Part shown: one piece after another, positions 52,465 to 60,889 of the stretch
How the letters are laid out: each line of letters opens with the position of its first letter
Position numbering within the stretch: position 1 is the stretch's first letter
Assembly (NCBI GenBank): GCA_044361535.1
Contig: JBIKIQ010000008.1
Span: forward strand, 62,001 to 126,000
DNA: 64,000 bases
Source: UBA952 sp044361535
GTDB lineage: Bacteria > Bacteroidota > Bacteroidia > Flavobacteriales_D > Crocinitomicaceae
Reading direction: 5' to 3'
The notes under the pieces: generated by a model
What the model saw: only the letters and a program-made list of their open reading frames with translations
What the model was told of the DNA's origin: nothing
Databases searched by the model: none
Program-made: the position numbers and the translations under genes

Positions 52465-54080
52465 TATTTAGTTAGTTTTTTAGTAAGCGTTGCTTTAATG
52501 AAAGCAACGAAGATGGGATGTGGATTGTCTACAGTACTTTTGTATTCAGGATGAAATTGTGTACCAACAAACCAAGGATGTTCAGGTATTTCAACGATTT
52601 CTACCAAACCTGTCTCCGGATTTTTTCCTGAGGCTATCATTCCGGCATTTTCAAAATCATTTAAATAAGAATTATTAAATTCAAATCTATGTCTATGACG
52701 TTCAGAAATTTTATCTGTGTTGTATGCTTGTGAAACTTTTGTTTTCGGTTTAAGTTGACAATTGTAGGCTCCCAATCGCATGGTTCCGCCTAGATTTGCT
52801 ATATTTTTTTGCTCCTCCATCATACTAATTACAGGATGTTTGGTGGATTCGTCAATCTCTGTAGTATGGGCATCATCAAGTCCAAGTACGTTTCGAGCAA
52901 ACTCAATAACAGCACATTGCATACCTAAACAAATTCCGAAAAATGGAACTTGGTTTTCACGTGCAAATTGAACTGCTTCAATCTTACCTGAAATTCCTCT
53001 TGATCCAAAACCAGGCGCAACTAAAATTCCATCAAGTCCTTTAAGTTCCTTTTTTATATTTGACTTTGTTAGTTTTTCTGAATGAATCCAATGAACATTT
53101 ACTTTAGTAGAATTTGCAACACCTGCATGAATAATTGATTCACTGATTGACTTGTACGAATCTTTCAATTCAACATATTTACCTACAAGACCAATATTTA
53201 CTTCATTCTCAGGATTTTTAAGTGTTTCCAAAAATGATTTCCAATTAGCAAGATTTGGAGTTGATTTTGTTGGAAGTCCTAATTTTTCAAGCACTACCTT
53301 ATCTAATTCTTCTGCCTGCATCAATAAAGGAACGTCGTAAATTGACTCTGCATCGCGGGATTCAATAACAGCATTCATTGAAACGTTGCAGAATTTAGCA
53401 ATTTTTCTTCGAAGATTTAGGTCTAATTCATGCTCAGTTCTACAACAAAGAATATCGGGTTGAACACCCAATTCCATCATTTGTTTAACAGAATGTTGAG
53501 TAGGTTTAGTTTTTAATTCTCCAGCTGCTGCTAAATAGGGAACCAAGGTTAAATGGACCACAATACAATCATTTTCAAATTCCCAAAGCATTTGACGAAC
53601 AGCCTCTACATAAGGCAAGGATTCAATATCACCAACAGTACCTCCAATTTCGGTAATTACAATATCAAATTTTCCTTCCTTGGAAACTTCTTGAATTCGA
53701 TCTTTAATTTCGTCTGTTATGTGTGGAATAACTTGAACGGTTTTTCCCAAAAACTCACCTTTACGTTCTTTTTCAATTACGGCTTGGTAAATTCTTCCAG
53801 TAGTTACATTGTTTGCTTGAGAAGTTGGAACATTTAAGAAACGTTCGTAGTGTCCCAAATCTAAATCAGTTTCTGCCCCATCATCAGTTACAAAGCACTC
53901 ACCGTGTTCATAAGGATTGAGTGTTCCAGGATCGATATTAATATATGGATCTAATTTTTGAATGGTAACAGAATACCCTCTTGCTTGAAGCAATTTTGCG
54001 AGTGACGCTGAAATAATTCCTTTTCCCAGAGAAGATGTTACACCCCCGGTTACAAAAACATACTTGGTTGAATTGGACAT
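52464..54080 (-). CDS. pyrG: CTP synthase
   Basis: 538 residues. Makes CTP from UTP, ATP and glutamine. The synthetase domain opens with 'YVFVTGGVTSSLGKGIISASLA', 'DPYINIDPGTLNPYEHGECFVTDDGAETDLDLGHYERF' and 'TEIGGTVGDIESLPYVEA'. The glutamine amidotransferase domain has the nucleophile Cys in 'GICLGMQCAV' and 'GTQFHPEYKS' near the end. The normal length and all active-site blocks are present. The pyrG-yidC pair is usual in flavobacteria. Confidence 0.97.
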   Translation of the reverse strand: MSNSTKYVFVTGGVTSSLGKGIISASLAKLLQARGYSVTIQKLDPYINIDPGTLNPYEHGECFVTDDGAETDLDLGHYERFLNVPTSQANNVTTGRIYQAVIEKERKGEFLGKTVQVIPHITDEIKDRIQEVSKEGKFDIVITEIGGTVGDIESLPYVEAVRQMLWEFENDCIVVHLTLVPYLAAAGELKTKPTQHSVKQMMELGVQPDILCCRTEHELDLNLRRKIAKFCNVSMNAVIESRDAESIYDVPLLMQAEELDKVVLEKLGLPTKSTPNLANWKSFLETLKNPENEVNIGLVGKYVELKDSYKSISESIIHAGVANSTKVNVHWIHSEKLTKSNIKKELKGLDGILVAPGFGSRGISGKIEAVQFARENQVPFFGICLGMQCAVIEFARNVLGLDDAHTTEIDESTKHPVISMMEEQKNIANLGGTMRLGAYNCQLKPKTKVSQAYNTDKISERHRHRFEFNNSYLNDFENAGMIASGKNPETGLVEIVEIPEHPWFVGTQFHPEYKSTVDNPHPIFVAFIKATLTKKLTK

Positions 54081-54106
54081 GAAAACTAATTTGTAACTAC
54101 GGGGTG

Positions 54107-54114
54107 CAAAGTTA
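54107..54114 (-). promoter_or_regulatory. Probable -7 promoter box of the pyrG-yidC operon
   Basis: The minus strand reads TAACTTTG, a full TAnnTTTG match followed by the common 'CA', 26 nt before the pyrG ATG at 54080. No -33 TTG is seen at the expected distance. Confidence 0.45.
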
Positions 54115-54280
54115 ATAGATCCAATGAGAAGAATAGTATTTTTTAGAATTAATTTATAAATCGATCGAAAGAAATCGTGGAATTCGGTTGTGATTCTTTT
54201 TAAAAAGTTTGATTTTTTACATGTAACTCTTCAATGAAAAAATGTTTTAGGTGTAATTTTTCCTTTAAAAATAGTAGATT

Positions 54281-54565
54281 ATGAAAGAATTAGCCTTGAT
54301 TTTCACATTGGTTATAACAAGTTTTCGAATGTATTGTCAAAATTTAAATTGTCCTGAAGAATATCTCAAAATAGATTCAACTGTTACTCAAGAAATGTAT
54401 CAATTAGTTGATGGAACATGGATTACTAAATCTCAATTGGATTCAATTTTTCAACGTGCTTGGGATAATAGTTTTGGCAAAATGACAGAGGAAGAAAATG
54501 AACTTCTTTTTGGTGGATCTACAATTTTTACTGGTGTTCAACCGGGTAAGTTGGAAGATGAGTAA
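54281..54565 (+). CDS. Small exported protein of unknown function, perhaps the N-terminal part of a broken gene
   Basis: 94 residues. A signal peptide (LALIFTLVITSFRMYCQ) is followed by 'NLNCPEEYLKIDSTVTQEMYQLVDGTWITKSQLDSIFQRAW' and an acidic end. No named family is recognised. Its frame closes with TAA at 54563, but an open, coding-like stretch continues in another frame straight after (see the pseudogene entry), so the native protein may have been about 165 residues long. It stands alone between the divergent pyrG gene and convergent recQ. Confidence 0.5.
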   Translation: MKELALIFTLVITSFRMYCQNLNCPEEYLKIDSTVTQEMYQLVDGTWITKSQLDSIFQRAWDNSFGKMTEEENELLFGGSTIFTGVQPGKLEDE

Positions 54566-54777
54566 TACTTCGTAAAAAGGACCTTAAGTTTAAATATAAA
54601 GATTTAGAGGATATGCTTCAAATTTTAAGTACTCAATCTATTCAAGATATGGATTCTATAGTAACAACAAGTATAAAAGACTCTAAAGCCTCTTAAATCC
54701 CAGTCATGATTCCTGATGAAATAGATAAGTTTTTCAATAAAACCCGAAAGGATATTTATATTCGAGACAAAACATAG
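54558..54777 (+). pseudogene. Frameshifted, stop-interrupted gene remnant
   Basis: Just after the 94-residue frame, a second frame (phase of 54568) reads LRKKDLKFKYKDLEDMLQIL, then STQSIQDMDSIVTTSIKDSKAS, a TAA at 54694, then on in the same phase VMIPDEIDKFFNKTRKD..RDKT to TAG at 54775. The composition looks coding (Lys/Asp/Ile/Leu helices), but there is no start codon in this phase before 54622. Either a frameshift separates it from the upstream 94-residue frame, or an ATG at 54558 lost phase by one base. The end overlaps recQ by 22 nt. I call it a decaying gene, with moderate certainty. Confidence 0.5.
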
Positions 54778-56645
54778 TTGATGCCTGTGTTCTCAATAAT
54801 TCCTTCATGAAGCAATATTCTAATCATTTTACGAACAGATTCATTTCCAAATCCAAATTTTAAATCAATTTCATGTTGTGATTTAGGAGTTTGAAAAAAG
54901 TCAATTATTTCTTCTTTCAATTGAGCAGTTTTTTGTCCTTCCCTAAATTCCTGCTGACACACATCGCATTTTCCACAAGAAGATGAATCCTGACCAAAGT
55001 AACTTAATAATTGTTGTGATCGACAAAGATCCTTTTGAATGTAGTTAAGAGCGGATTGGAGTTTTTCTGTGGTGTATTTTTTTCGATTAGCATAAGCCTC
55101 GGAACTTAAGTTCAAATAGTCATCTGGCAATCGCTCGTGTAAGAAAGTAACTGTTGGTAAATCACTTCGCCATTCGATATTAGCAATTCCAAATTTTTCC
55201 AATTGCTTTAGTTGCTTTTCCAAAATTGTTTTAGAAATAGCAAGATGTTTAAGAATTCTTACACTTCTCAATTCTACAAATTCATCGAAAGAGGCAGTAT
55301 AACTTCTGAGTATGAAACTAATCAATGGGCGATATTGCTCGTGTTTAATTTGAAAATTATACAATTCAAGATTACTTACATTCCATTGCAAACTTGTTTC
55401 TTTAAATGAATTTTCAGACAATTGAAGATCGCCATTTTTTTCTAATATTTTTAATGAGTTGTATGTTTGTAAAATATCAAGATTAAATGTGTTGCTGAAC
55501 TTCGAAAAATCGATAGGGTAACTTTCATTCTCGCCTGATCCGATAGCTACCTTTAAATAACTGCAAAGAGCCCTATATGTTCTCTTAATCGTTTCAACCG
55601 GTGGGAATTGCATTTCATTTCGATTTTTTAATTCCTCAAGGTCCTTTTCTTGATAAAAAACAATTGTTCTTGATGGATTCCCATCTCGTCCTGCTCTTCC
55701 AGCTTCCTGAAAATAGGCTTCCAAACTCGGCGGAAATTCATAATGTAATACAAAACGAACATCGGGTTTGTCAATGCCCATTCCAAAGGCATTAGTCGCA
55801 ACCATAATGTAAAATTCATTATTCAACCAACTATCCAACATTTTTTCGCGTTCATCCCGTTCTAATCCACCGTGATAAATGCCACAAGAAATGTTATTAG
55901 CGAGAAGTGTTTTGGCGAAATCTTTGACACTTTTACGCGTTTGACAATAAACAATTCCACTTTGCCGTGGACTCATTTTTAAAAAATCAATTATGTTAGA
56001 TGCTTTATTTTCAGTTTTATAAACCTCGTAACTTAAATTTATTCTTTCAAACGAAGATTCATGAATTTTAGGATTTTTAAGTTTTAATTGTGTTATTATA
56101 TCCTCTTTAACTTTTGAGGTTGCTGTTGCTGTTAATGCAATAATTGGAACTTTAGGTTGAAAATCTCTAAGTTTGCTTATGGCTCGAAAAGAAGGTCTGA
56201 AATCATGGCCCCATTCTGATATACAATGTGCCTCATCTACAACAAGTAAACCTACTTCCATCATTTTGAATCGTTCTTGAAACAATTTTGATTGAATTCT
56301 TTCGGGAGAAGTATATAAAAAGTCAATTCCACCAAAACGAGCATTATCCAACAGTATATCAATTTCCCGATAGCTCATCCCACTAGTTATTGCTTTGGCT
56401 CGAATGCCTTTTGAATTTAAATTGTTGACCTGATCTTGCATTAACGCTATTAATGGTGAAATAACGATTGTGATTCCTTTACGGGCCAGTCCTGGAACTT
56501 GGAAGCAAATTGATTTACCTCCACCTGTTGGAAGAAGTGCTAAAACATCGTTTCCGCTAATTGCATCATCAACAATAACTTCTTGCGAAAGACGGAAGGA
56601 ATTGAATCCCCAAAATTGCGCTAATATTTCGATGCTTTTTTTCAA
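54756..56645 (-). CDS. recQ: ATP-dependent DNA helicase, RecQ family
   Basis: 629 residues. Motif 0 'FWGFNSFRLSQ', Walker A 'LLPTGGGKSICFQVP', 'VVISPLIALMQDQV', DEAH box 'VDEAHCISEWGHDFRPSF', 'ALTATATSKV', 'GIYHGGLERDERE', 'VATNAFGMGIDKPDVRFVLH' and 'QEAGRAGRDG'. A zinc-binding module follows with four Cys ('LCRSQQLL...SCGKCDVC'). No HRDC domain is seen, so this is the short form. The start is TTG at 56645, since an in-frame TAA lies two codons upstream. It unwinds DNA in repair and fork restart. Confidence 0.94.
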   Translation of the reverse strand: MKKSIEILAQFWGFNSFRLSQEVIVDDAISGNDVLALLPTGGGKSICFQVPGLARKGITIVISPLIALMQDQVNNLNSKGIRAKAITSGMSYREIDILLDNARFGGIDFLYTSPERIQSKLFQERFKMMEVGLLVVDEAHCISEWGHDFRPSFRAISKLRDFQPKVPIIALTATATSKVKEDIITQLKLKNPKIHESSFERINLSYEVYKTENKASNIIDFLKMSPRQSGIVYCQTRKSVKDFAKTLLANNISCGIYHGGLERDEREKMLDSWLNNEFYIMVATNAFGMGIDKPDVRFVLHYEFPPSLEAYFQEAGRAGRDGNPSRTIVFYQEKDLEELKNRNEMQFPPVETIKRTYRALCSYLKVAIGSGENESYPIDFSKFSNTFNLDILQTYNSLKILEKNGDLQLSENSFKETSLQWNVSNLELYNFQIKHEQYRPLISFILRSYTASFDEFVELRSVRILKHLAISKTILEKQLKQLEKFGIANIEWRSDLPTVTFLHERLPDDYLNLSSEAYANRKKYTTEKLQSALNYIQKDLCRSQQLLSYFGQDSSSCGKCDVCQQEFREGQKTAQLKEEIIDFFQTPKSQHEIDLKFGFGNESVRKMIRILLHEGIIENTGINYVLSRI

Positions 56646-56657
56646 ATCTTAAGACTA

Positions 56658-56684
56658 CAAAGATACTCAAACTATGTGGGTCAA
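56658..56684 (-). promoter_or_regulatory. Probable promoter of recQ
   Basis: On the minus strand TTG (56684-56682) is followed after 16 bp by TATCTTTG (56665-56658), a full TAnnTTTG match, and 12 nt later by the TTG start codon. The spacing is slightly short but both elements are present. Confidence 0.5.
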
Positions 56685-56794
56685 TCTTTCTTTTGGATGT
56701 ATTTAAAAATGAAAAATAAATAATTAATCATGAAACACAAATTCAAACAGGTTGTTAAATTTGCAGTATATTTACACTACTCTAAAAATACTAC

Positions 56795-57358
56795 ATGCCA
56801 GGTCTCAAATTTCGTGTTTTACTTGATTCAGAAAAAAATCAAGAGATTTTTCGGGATATTTTAGTAAGTGATACGGATAATTTTGAATCATTTTTTCAGG
56901 CAATTGTCAAATCATTTAATTTCAGCGGAAAAGAAATGGCTAGTTTCTATGTTTCAAATGATTCATGGGATAAAGGACATGAAATTAGTTTATTAGATAT
57001 GTCCTACGGCGATGATTCTGTTGATTCCCCCTCAGCTGTAATGAAACAAGTTGTAATAAAAGATTTCATTTCTGAACCTGATCAAAAATTCATTTTGGTA
57101 TATGATTTCATTAAAATGTGGATCTTTTTGGTAGAGTTGATTGGTTATGAACGAAATGAACCTGAAACGCCAGAAATGATACTAGCCGTTGGAACAGCGC
57201 CACTTGAATCCTCCCGAATTGAAATGGATGATACCTTATTTAATGGTGATGTATCCGAGGATTTTATGGAAGACGATTTTGATGACGAAGAAGATGATGA
57301 TTATGGCTTTAATGATTTTGAAAATGGATACTCTGATGATGACTACTCTAATTATTAA
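56795..57358 (+). CDS. Plasmid pRiA4b ORF-3-like protein with acidic tail
   Basis: 187 residues. The N-terminal 145 resemble the pRiA4b ORF-3 family ('RVLLDSEKNQEIFRDILVSDTDNFESFFQAIVKSFNF', 'ASFYVSNDSWDKGHEISLLD', 'FILVYDFIKMWIFLVELIG'). The rest is an extremely acidic tail rich in Asp and Glu with Tyr/Asn. The family's job is unknown; it occurs on plasmids and chromosomes. No mobile element borders it here. It lies 5 nt before the methyltransferase gene. Confidence 0.8.
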   Translation: MPGLKFRVLLDSEKNQEIFRDILVSDTDNFESFFQAIVKSFNFSGKEMASFYVSNDSWDKGHEISLLDMSYGDDSVDSPSAVMKQVVIKDFISEPDQKFILVYDFIKMWIFLVELIGYERNEPETPEMILAVGTAPLESSRIEMDDTLFNGDVSEDFMEDDFDDEEDDDYGFNDFENGYSDDDYSNY

Positions 57359-57363
57359 ATAAA

Positions 57364-58071
57364 ATGGGAAATAATACAGATCCCATCGGTTTGGCAATTC
57401 AAACTTACTGCAAAACCAAAAAACCTTTTGATATTATTGTTCACGCTGATTTATGTGATGATGATATTATTCCTATAGAAGTTCTTTTTCGTTCATTTGA
57501 AGAAATGCCTGAGTCAGAAAAGTTAGCTTTATCTAAAATGAAAGGTAAAGTACTTGATGTTGGTGCTGGTGCGGGTGTTCATTCACTTGAATTAATGGAT
57601 CGAGGAATGAATGTTACGGCAATTGATATTTCAACGGGAGCAGTTGATTACATGAAATCTGTTGGAATAAATGCTGTTCAATCAAGTTTCCTGAATTTCA
57701 AACAAGGTAAGTTTGATACCATACTTATGTTAATGAATGGAATTGGTGTTGCAGGAAAATTAAGCAATTTAAAAAGAACATTAGAGCATGCCAAAAAACT
57801 ATTGAATAAAGGCGGTTCAATGTATTGTGACTCATCAGACGTGAAATACTTGTATGAAGAGGAAGACGGGTCTTATTGGTTGGATCTTGTATCTGAATAT
57901 TACGGGAACTTTCGTTTTCAAATGTCCTATAAACAAGCAAAAAGCGCTTGGTTTGATTGGTTGTATGTAGATTATGACACACTTCATCAAGTGGCAACAG
58001 AAGTTGGATTTACTGCACGAAAAATCCATGAAGATGACAATCATTTTTTGGCTGAAGTAACCTTGAATTAA
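57364..58071 (+). CDS. Class I SAM-dependent methyltransferase
   Basis: 235 residues. SAM-binding motif I 'KVLDVGAGAGVHSLELMDRGMNVTAIDIS', followed by 'FDTILMLMNGIGVAGKLSNLKRTLEHAKKLLNKGGSMYCD' (motifs II/III). The substrate is unknown. The stop overlaps the nadC ATG (TAATG), so the pair is translationally coupled. The N-terminal 55 residues form a helical lid-like region. Confidence 0.85.
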   Translation: MGNNTDPIGLAIQTYCKTKKPFDIIVHADLCDDDIIPIEVLFRSFEEMPESEKLALSKMKGKVLDVGAGAGVHSLELMDRGMNVTAIDISTGAVDYMKSVGINAVQSSFLNFKQGKFDTILMLMNGIGVAGKLSNLKRTLEHAKKLLNKGGSMYCDSSDVKYLYEEEDGSYWLDLVSEYYGNFRFQMSYKQAKSAWFDWLYVDYDTLHQVATEVGFTARKIHEDDNHFLAEVTLN

Positions 58072-58919
58072 TGGATAACGAATTAATTTCCTTCCTTAAA
58101 AATGCTTTGGATGAAGATATTCGAGACGGTGATCATTCAGCAATAGCTTGTATTCCAGAGAAAGCGCAAGGTAAAGCAAAATTATTGGTGAAGGACAATG
58201 GAATCATTGCAGGAATTGAAGTGGCAAAGAAAATTTGTGAATTATTTGATTCTAAATTGAATATTACAACCTTCAAAACCGATGGTGATGCTGTGGAAAA
58301 AGGTGATATTGCATTACTAATTGAAGGCTCAGCAAGATCTATATTAACTACAGAACGATTGATTTTGAATTGTATGCAACGAATGAGTGGTATTGCAACT
58401 CAAACTCATCAAATTGTATCTTTGATAAAAGGTACAAAAACAAAATTATTAGACACTCGAAAAACGACTCCTGGAATACGATTCTTAGAAAAATGGGCTG
58501 TGCGAATAGGGGGAGGAGTAAATCATCGCTTTGGACTTTACGATATGATTATGATAAAAGATAATCACATTGATTTTGCTGGTGGAGTTAAGCAGGCCTT
58601 ATATGCAGTTCAACAATATCAATCAACAAATAACTTGAATTTAAAAGTAGAAATTGAAGTTAGAAACGAAAAAGAATTGAATGAGGCGCTAGCATGTGGT
58701 GGATTTGATAGAATTATGTTGGATAATTTTTCACCACAAGAAATCAAGCGAGTTCTTCCAATAATACCGGAAAAGTATGAAACTGAAGCCTCTGGTGGAA
58801 TTACAATTTCTACAATTAGAGAATACGCCGAAACAGGAATTCAGTTCATTTCAGTTGGAGCATTGACGCATTCCGTAAAATGTTTGGATTTGAGTTTGAA
58901 ATCTGAATTTGGGTTGTAA
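58071..58919 (+). CDS. nadC: Nicotinate-nucleotide pyrophosphorylase (carboxylating)
   Basis: 282 residues. Turns quinolinate and PRPP into nicotinate mononucleotide in de novo NAD synthesis. Motifs: 'LDEDIRDGDHSAIACIP', 'ERLILNCMQRMSGIATQTHQ', 'LLDTRKTTPGIRFLEKWAVRIGGGVNHRFGLYDMIMIKDNHI', 'KVEIEVRNEKELNEAL', 'DRIMLDNFSP', and 'EASGGITISTIREYAETGIQFISVGALTHS'. Length is normal. nadA and nadB are not in the window. Confidence 0.96.
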   Translation: MDNELISFLKNALDEDIRDGDHSAIACIPEKAQGKAKLLVKDNGIIAGIEVAKKICELFDSKLNITTFKTDGDAVEKGDIALLIEGSARSILTTERLILNCMQRMSGIATQTHQIVSLIKGTKTKLLDTRKTTPGIRFLEKWAVRIGGGVNHRFGLYDMIMIKDNHIDFAGGVKQALYAVQQYQSTNNLNLKVEIEVRNEKELNEALACGGFDRIMLDNFSPQEIKRVLPIIPEKYETEASGGITISTIREYAETGIQFISVGALTHSVKCLDLSLKSEFGL

Positions 58920-59014
58920 TCAATTATTTCTTAAAGTAGTAACAAAAGAATAATTAGTTAAAAATTGCATGCTTTTTTTTTTAGCCTTTTTTGTGTTAAA
59001 TTTGAAAAAAAAGG

Positions 59015-59545
59015 ATGAAAAATATATTTTTTTGCTGTCTATTTCTTATTATTTCATTAATTTCTAATAGTCAAGAAAACCAAAAGTGTAAGAAGCTTCT
59101 AATCAAGGGGAATGAGTTGATCGACAATAAAAAACCCAATTATAAAAAGGCTTTAAAATTATATTCTAAAGCAATTAAAATTGATCCAAAATATTATCAA
59201 GCCATGTACAACAGAGCTCGCTTATATGATGATTTAGGGCAACATCAGTTAGCTATTGATGATTTGACTCAATGCATCAATTTAATTCCATCTAAGGAAA
59301 ATAAAAAAATTGCCCAAGCATATACAAATAGAGGTGTTGCATATCGCAATTTAGAAATGCTGGATAAAGCTCTTTTAGACTACAACAAAGCCATAGAAAT
59401 TGATAACACTGTACCTCAGGCATATTACAATAGGGCATGGGTTTACAAACTCAAGAATAATATGAAGTCTTCTTGCGAAGATTTAAACAAATCTCTTGAG
59501 CTAGGAATGAAAGATGTTGATGGATTGAAAAAGGATTGCCATTGA
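59015..59545 (+). CDS. Exported TPR-repeat protein
   Basis: 176 residues. A signal peptide (IFFCCLFLIISLISNSQ) is followed by about three tetratricopeptide repeats: 'ALKLYSKAIKIDPKYYQAMYNRARLYDDLGQHQLAIDDLTQCINL', 'AQAYTNRGVAYRNLEMLDKALLDYNKAIEID' and 'PQAYYNRAWVYKLKNNMKSSCEDLNKSLELG'. It is probably a periplasmic or surface scaffold for protein contacts. No partner gene is adjacent. Confidence 0.88.
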   Translation: MKNIFFCCLFLIISLISNSQENQKCKKLLIKGNELIDNKKPNYKKALKLYSKAIKIDPKYYQAMYNRARLYDDLGQHQLAIDDLTQCINLIPSKENKKIAQAYTNRGVAYRNLEMLDKALLDYNKAIEIDNTVPQAYYNRAWVYKLKNNMKSSCEDLNKSLELGMKDVDGLKKDCH

Positions 59546-59617
59546 ATTTGAAATAAAGTCTCATAAGATTTAGTTATCTTAAATAAATTAAATCGGATTC
59601 ATTTAAAGAAAACTACA

Positions 59618-60394
59618 CTAGATATACCCCTTCAAGTCGTAAACAAGATAACCAATTACTTCTTTTATTAAATTGGTCCAGTTTTCAAAGTTTTGGAAGT
59701 CTGGAACAATAAATTGGTAGAAATAATAATCCCTTTCTTTCGTTTTTGCACCATCCACAGGAAAGCAATCAACTGGAATATTCATTGAGTCAAAAACGGC
59801 TTTCGAACGGCGCATGTGTAGACCTGAAGTAATAAGAAGAGCCTTATTTGACGAGGTTGGATGAAGGCATAGTTTTTTCAGAACTTTTTTTGTTTCAATT
59901 GCATTTTCAGCTGTGTTTCTTGAACAAGATTCTGTAAGAATATCTTCTTTTGGAATTCCCCATTTTACAAGAACAGCCTTGAATTGTTCCGCTTCATGTA
60001 AACCTTTATCCGTAATGTATCCGTTATCTCCAGAAATTAGGATTTTCTTGATTTTTTTAGCGTGGTATAAATTCAATGCTTGCCAAATTCGATCAGCACT
60101 TCTATTGATATGAATGGATTTTGTTTCTTTTTGGAAAGAGGCCATCCCACTTAGTACTATTCCGACTTCATAACTAGAAATGTCTTTGTCGCTTTTTATT
60201 TCGTAGTTCCACAGCCGGTAAAATTCAGATGTAATAAAAGAATTTGAGAAAAATAGAATCATACCTATTCCAACCCATGTGCTAATTTTTTTTTGTTTCA
60301 GATTTTTGGATAACCAAGCTATTGTGAAACAAATAAGTGTCCATACGAAAGGCGATAGAAAAAAGTAGAATATTTTGGAAGCTATAAAAAACAT
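59618..60394 (-). CDS. YdcF/ElyC-like DUF218 membrane protein
   Basis: 258 residues. Two N-terminal hydrophobic segments ('IFYFFLSPFVWTLICFTIAWL', 'WVGIGMILFFSNSF') are followed by a DUF218 domain: 'YEVGIVLSGMASFQ', 'SADRIWQALNLYHAKKIKKILISGDNG', 'LVKWGIPKEDILTESCSRNTAENAIETKK', 'KALLITSGLHMRRSKAVFDSMNI'. ElyC is involved in envelope integrity and SanA in vancomycin resistance of other bacteria. The substrate of this member is unknown. Confidence 0.9.
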   Translation of the reverse strand: MFFIASKIFYFFLSPFVWTLICFTIAWLSKNLKQKKISTWVGIGMILFFSNSFITSEFYRLWNYEIKSDKDISSYEVGIVLSGMASFQKETKSIHINRSADRIWQALNLYHAKKIKKILISGDNGYITDKGLHEAEQFKAVLVKWGIPKEDILTESCSRNTAENAIETKKVLKKLCLHPTSSNKALLITSGLHMRRSKAVFDSMNIPVDCFPVDGAKTKERDYYFYQFIVPDFQNFENWTNLIKEVIGYLVYDLKGYI

Positions 60395-60472
60395 TTTTCT
60401 TGAATGATTGTAAATATATTGATTTCTTAACTAGGATTAGTTAATAATAATAGTTAATACTGGAATTTACAT

Positions 60473-60503
60473 TTTGTCAAATACCTTAAAAGTGGTATTT
60501 TTG
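60473..60503 (+). promoter_or_regulatory. Promoter of the suf operon
   Basis: TTTG at 60473-60476, a spacer of 19 bp, then TATTTTTG at 60496-60503. Both elements and the spacing fit the Bacteroidota consensus, making this the best promoter match in the window. The leader to the ATG at 60551 would be about 40 nt. I see no clear binding site for an iron-sulfur regulator. Confidence 0.65.
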
Positions 60504-60550
60504 CAGGGAATTAAGTTGTTATTTATATTTAATCTAAATAAAACAAAGAC

Positions 60551-60874
60551 ATGATAACCGTTACAGATACAGCTAAAAAGCAGGCAATCAGATTAATGGA
60601 AGATGAAGGCAAGGAAGGTTATTTTATTCGAGTTGGTGTTCAAGGTGGCGGTTGTTCGGGTCTAATGTATCAACTAACCTTTGATAACGAGGACAAGGAA
60701 GGTGACAAGGCCTTTGAAGACAATGGAGTTAAAGTTGTTGTAGATAAAAAAAGTTATCTCTACCTAATAGGAACCATTTTGGATTTTTCGGGTGGGTTGA
60801 ACGGAAAAGGATTCGTATTTCAAAACCCAAATGCAGATAGAACTTGCGGTTGTGGTGAATCGTTTTCAGTTTAA
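60551..60874 (+). CDS. sufA: A-type iron-sulfur carrier (HesB/IscA/SufA family)
   Basis: 107 residues. The three conserved cysteines of A-type carriers are present: Cys35 in 'GGGCSGLMYQL', and Cys99 and Cys101 in 'TCGCGESF'. It receives clusters from SufBCD and passes them to target proteins. It is the first gene of the suf operon, 15 nt before sufB. Naming it sufA rests on position; erpA or iscA are the alternatives. Confidence 0.9.
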   Translation: MITVTDTAKKQAIRLMEDEGKEGYFIRVGVQGGGCSGLMYQLTFDNEDKEGDKAFEDNGVKVVVDKKSYLYLIGTILDFSGGLNGKGFVFQNPNADRTCGCGESFSV

Positions 60875-60889
60875 AATAGAACGTCCAAA

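Noticed and set aside
56795..57358. Mobile element or plasmid origin, because of the pRiA4b ORF-3 name
   Set aside because: No transposase, inverted repeats or replication genes flank it; the neighbours are housekeeping genes.
58922..58955. Hairpin after nadC (AATTATTTCTT / AAGAATAATT) as terminator
   Set aside because: All-A/T stem with a bulge and no U tract; too weak to claim.
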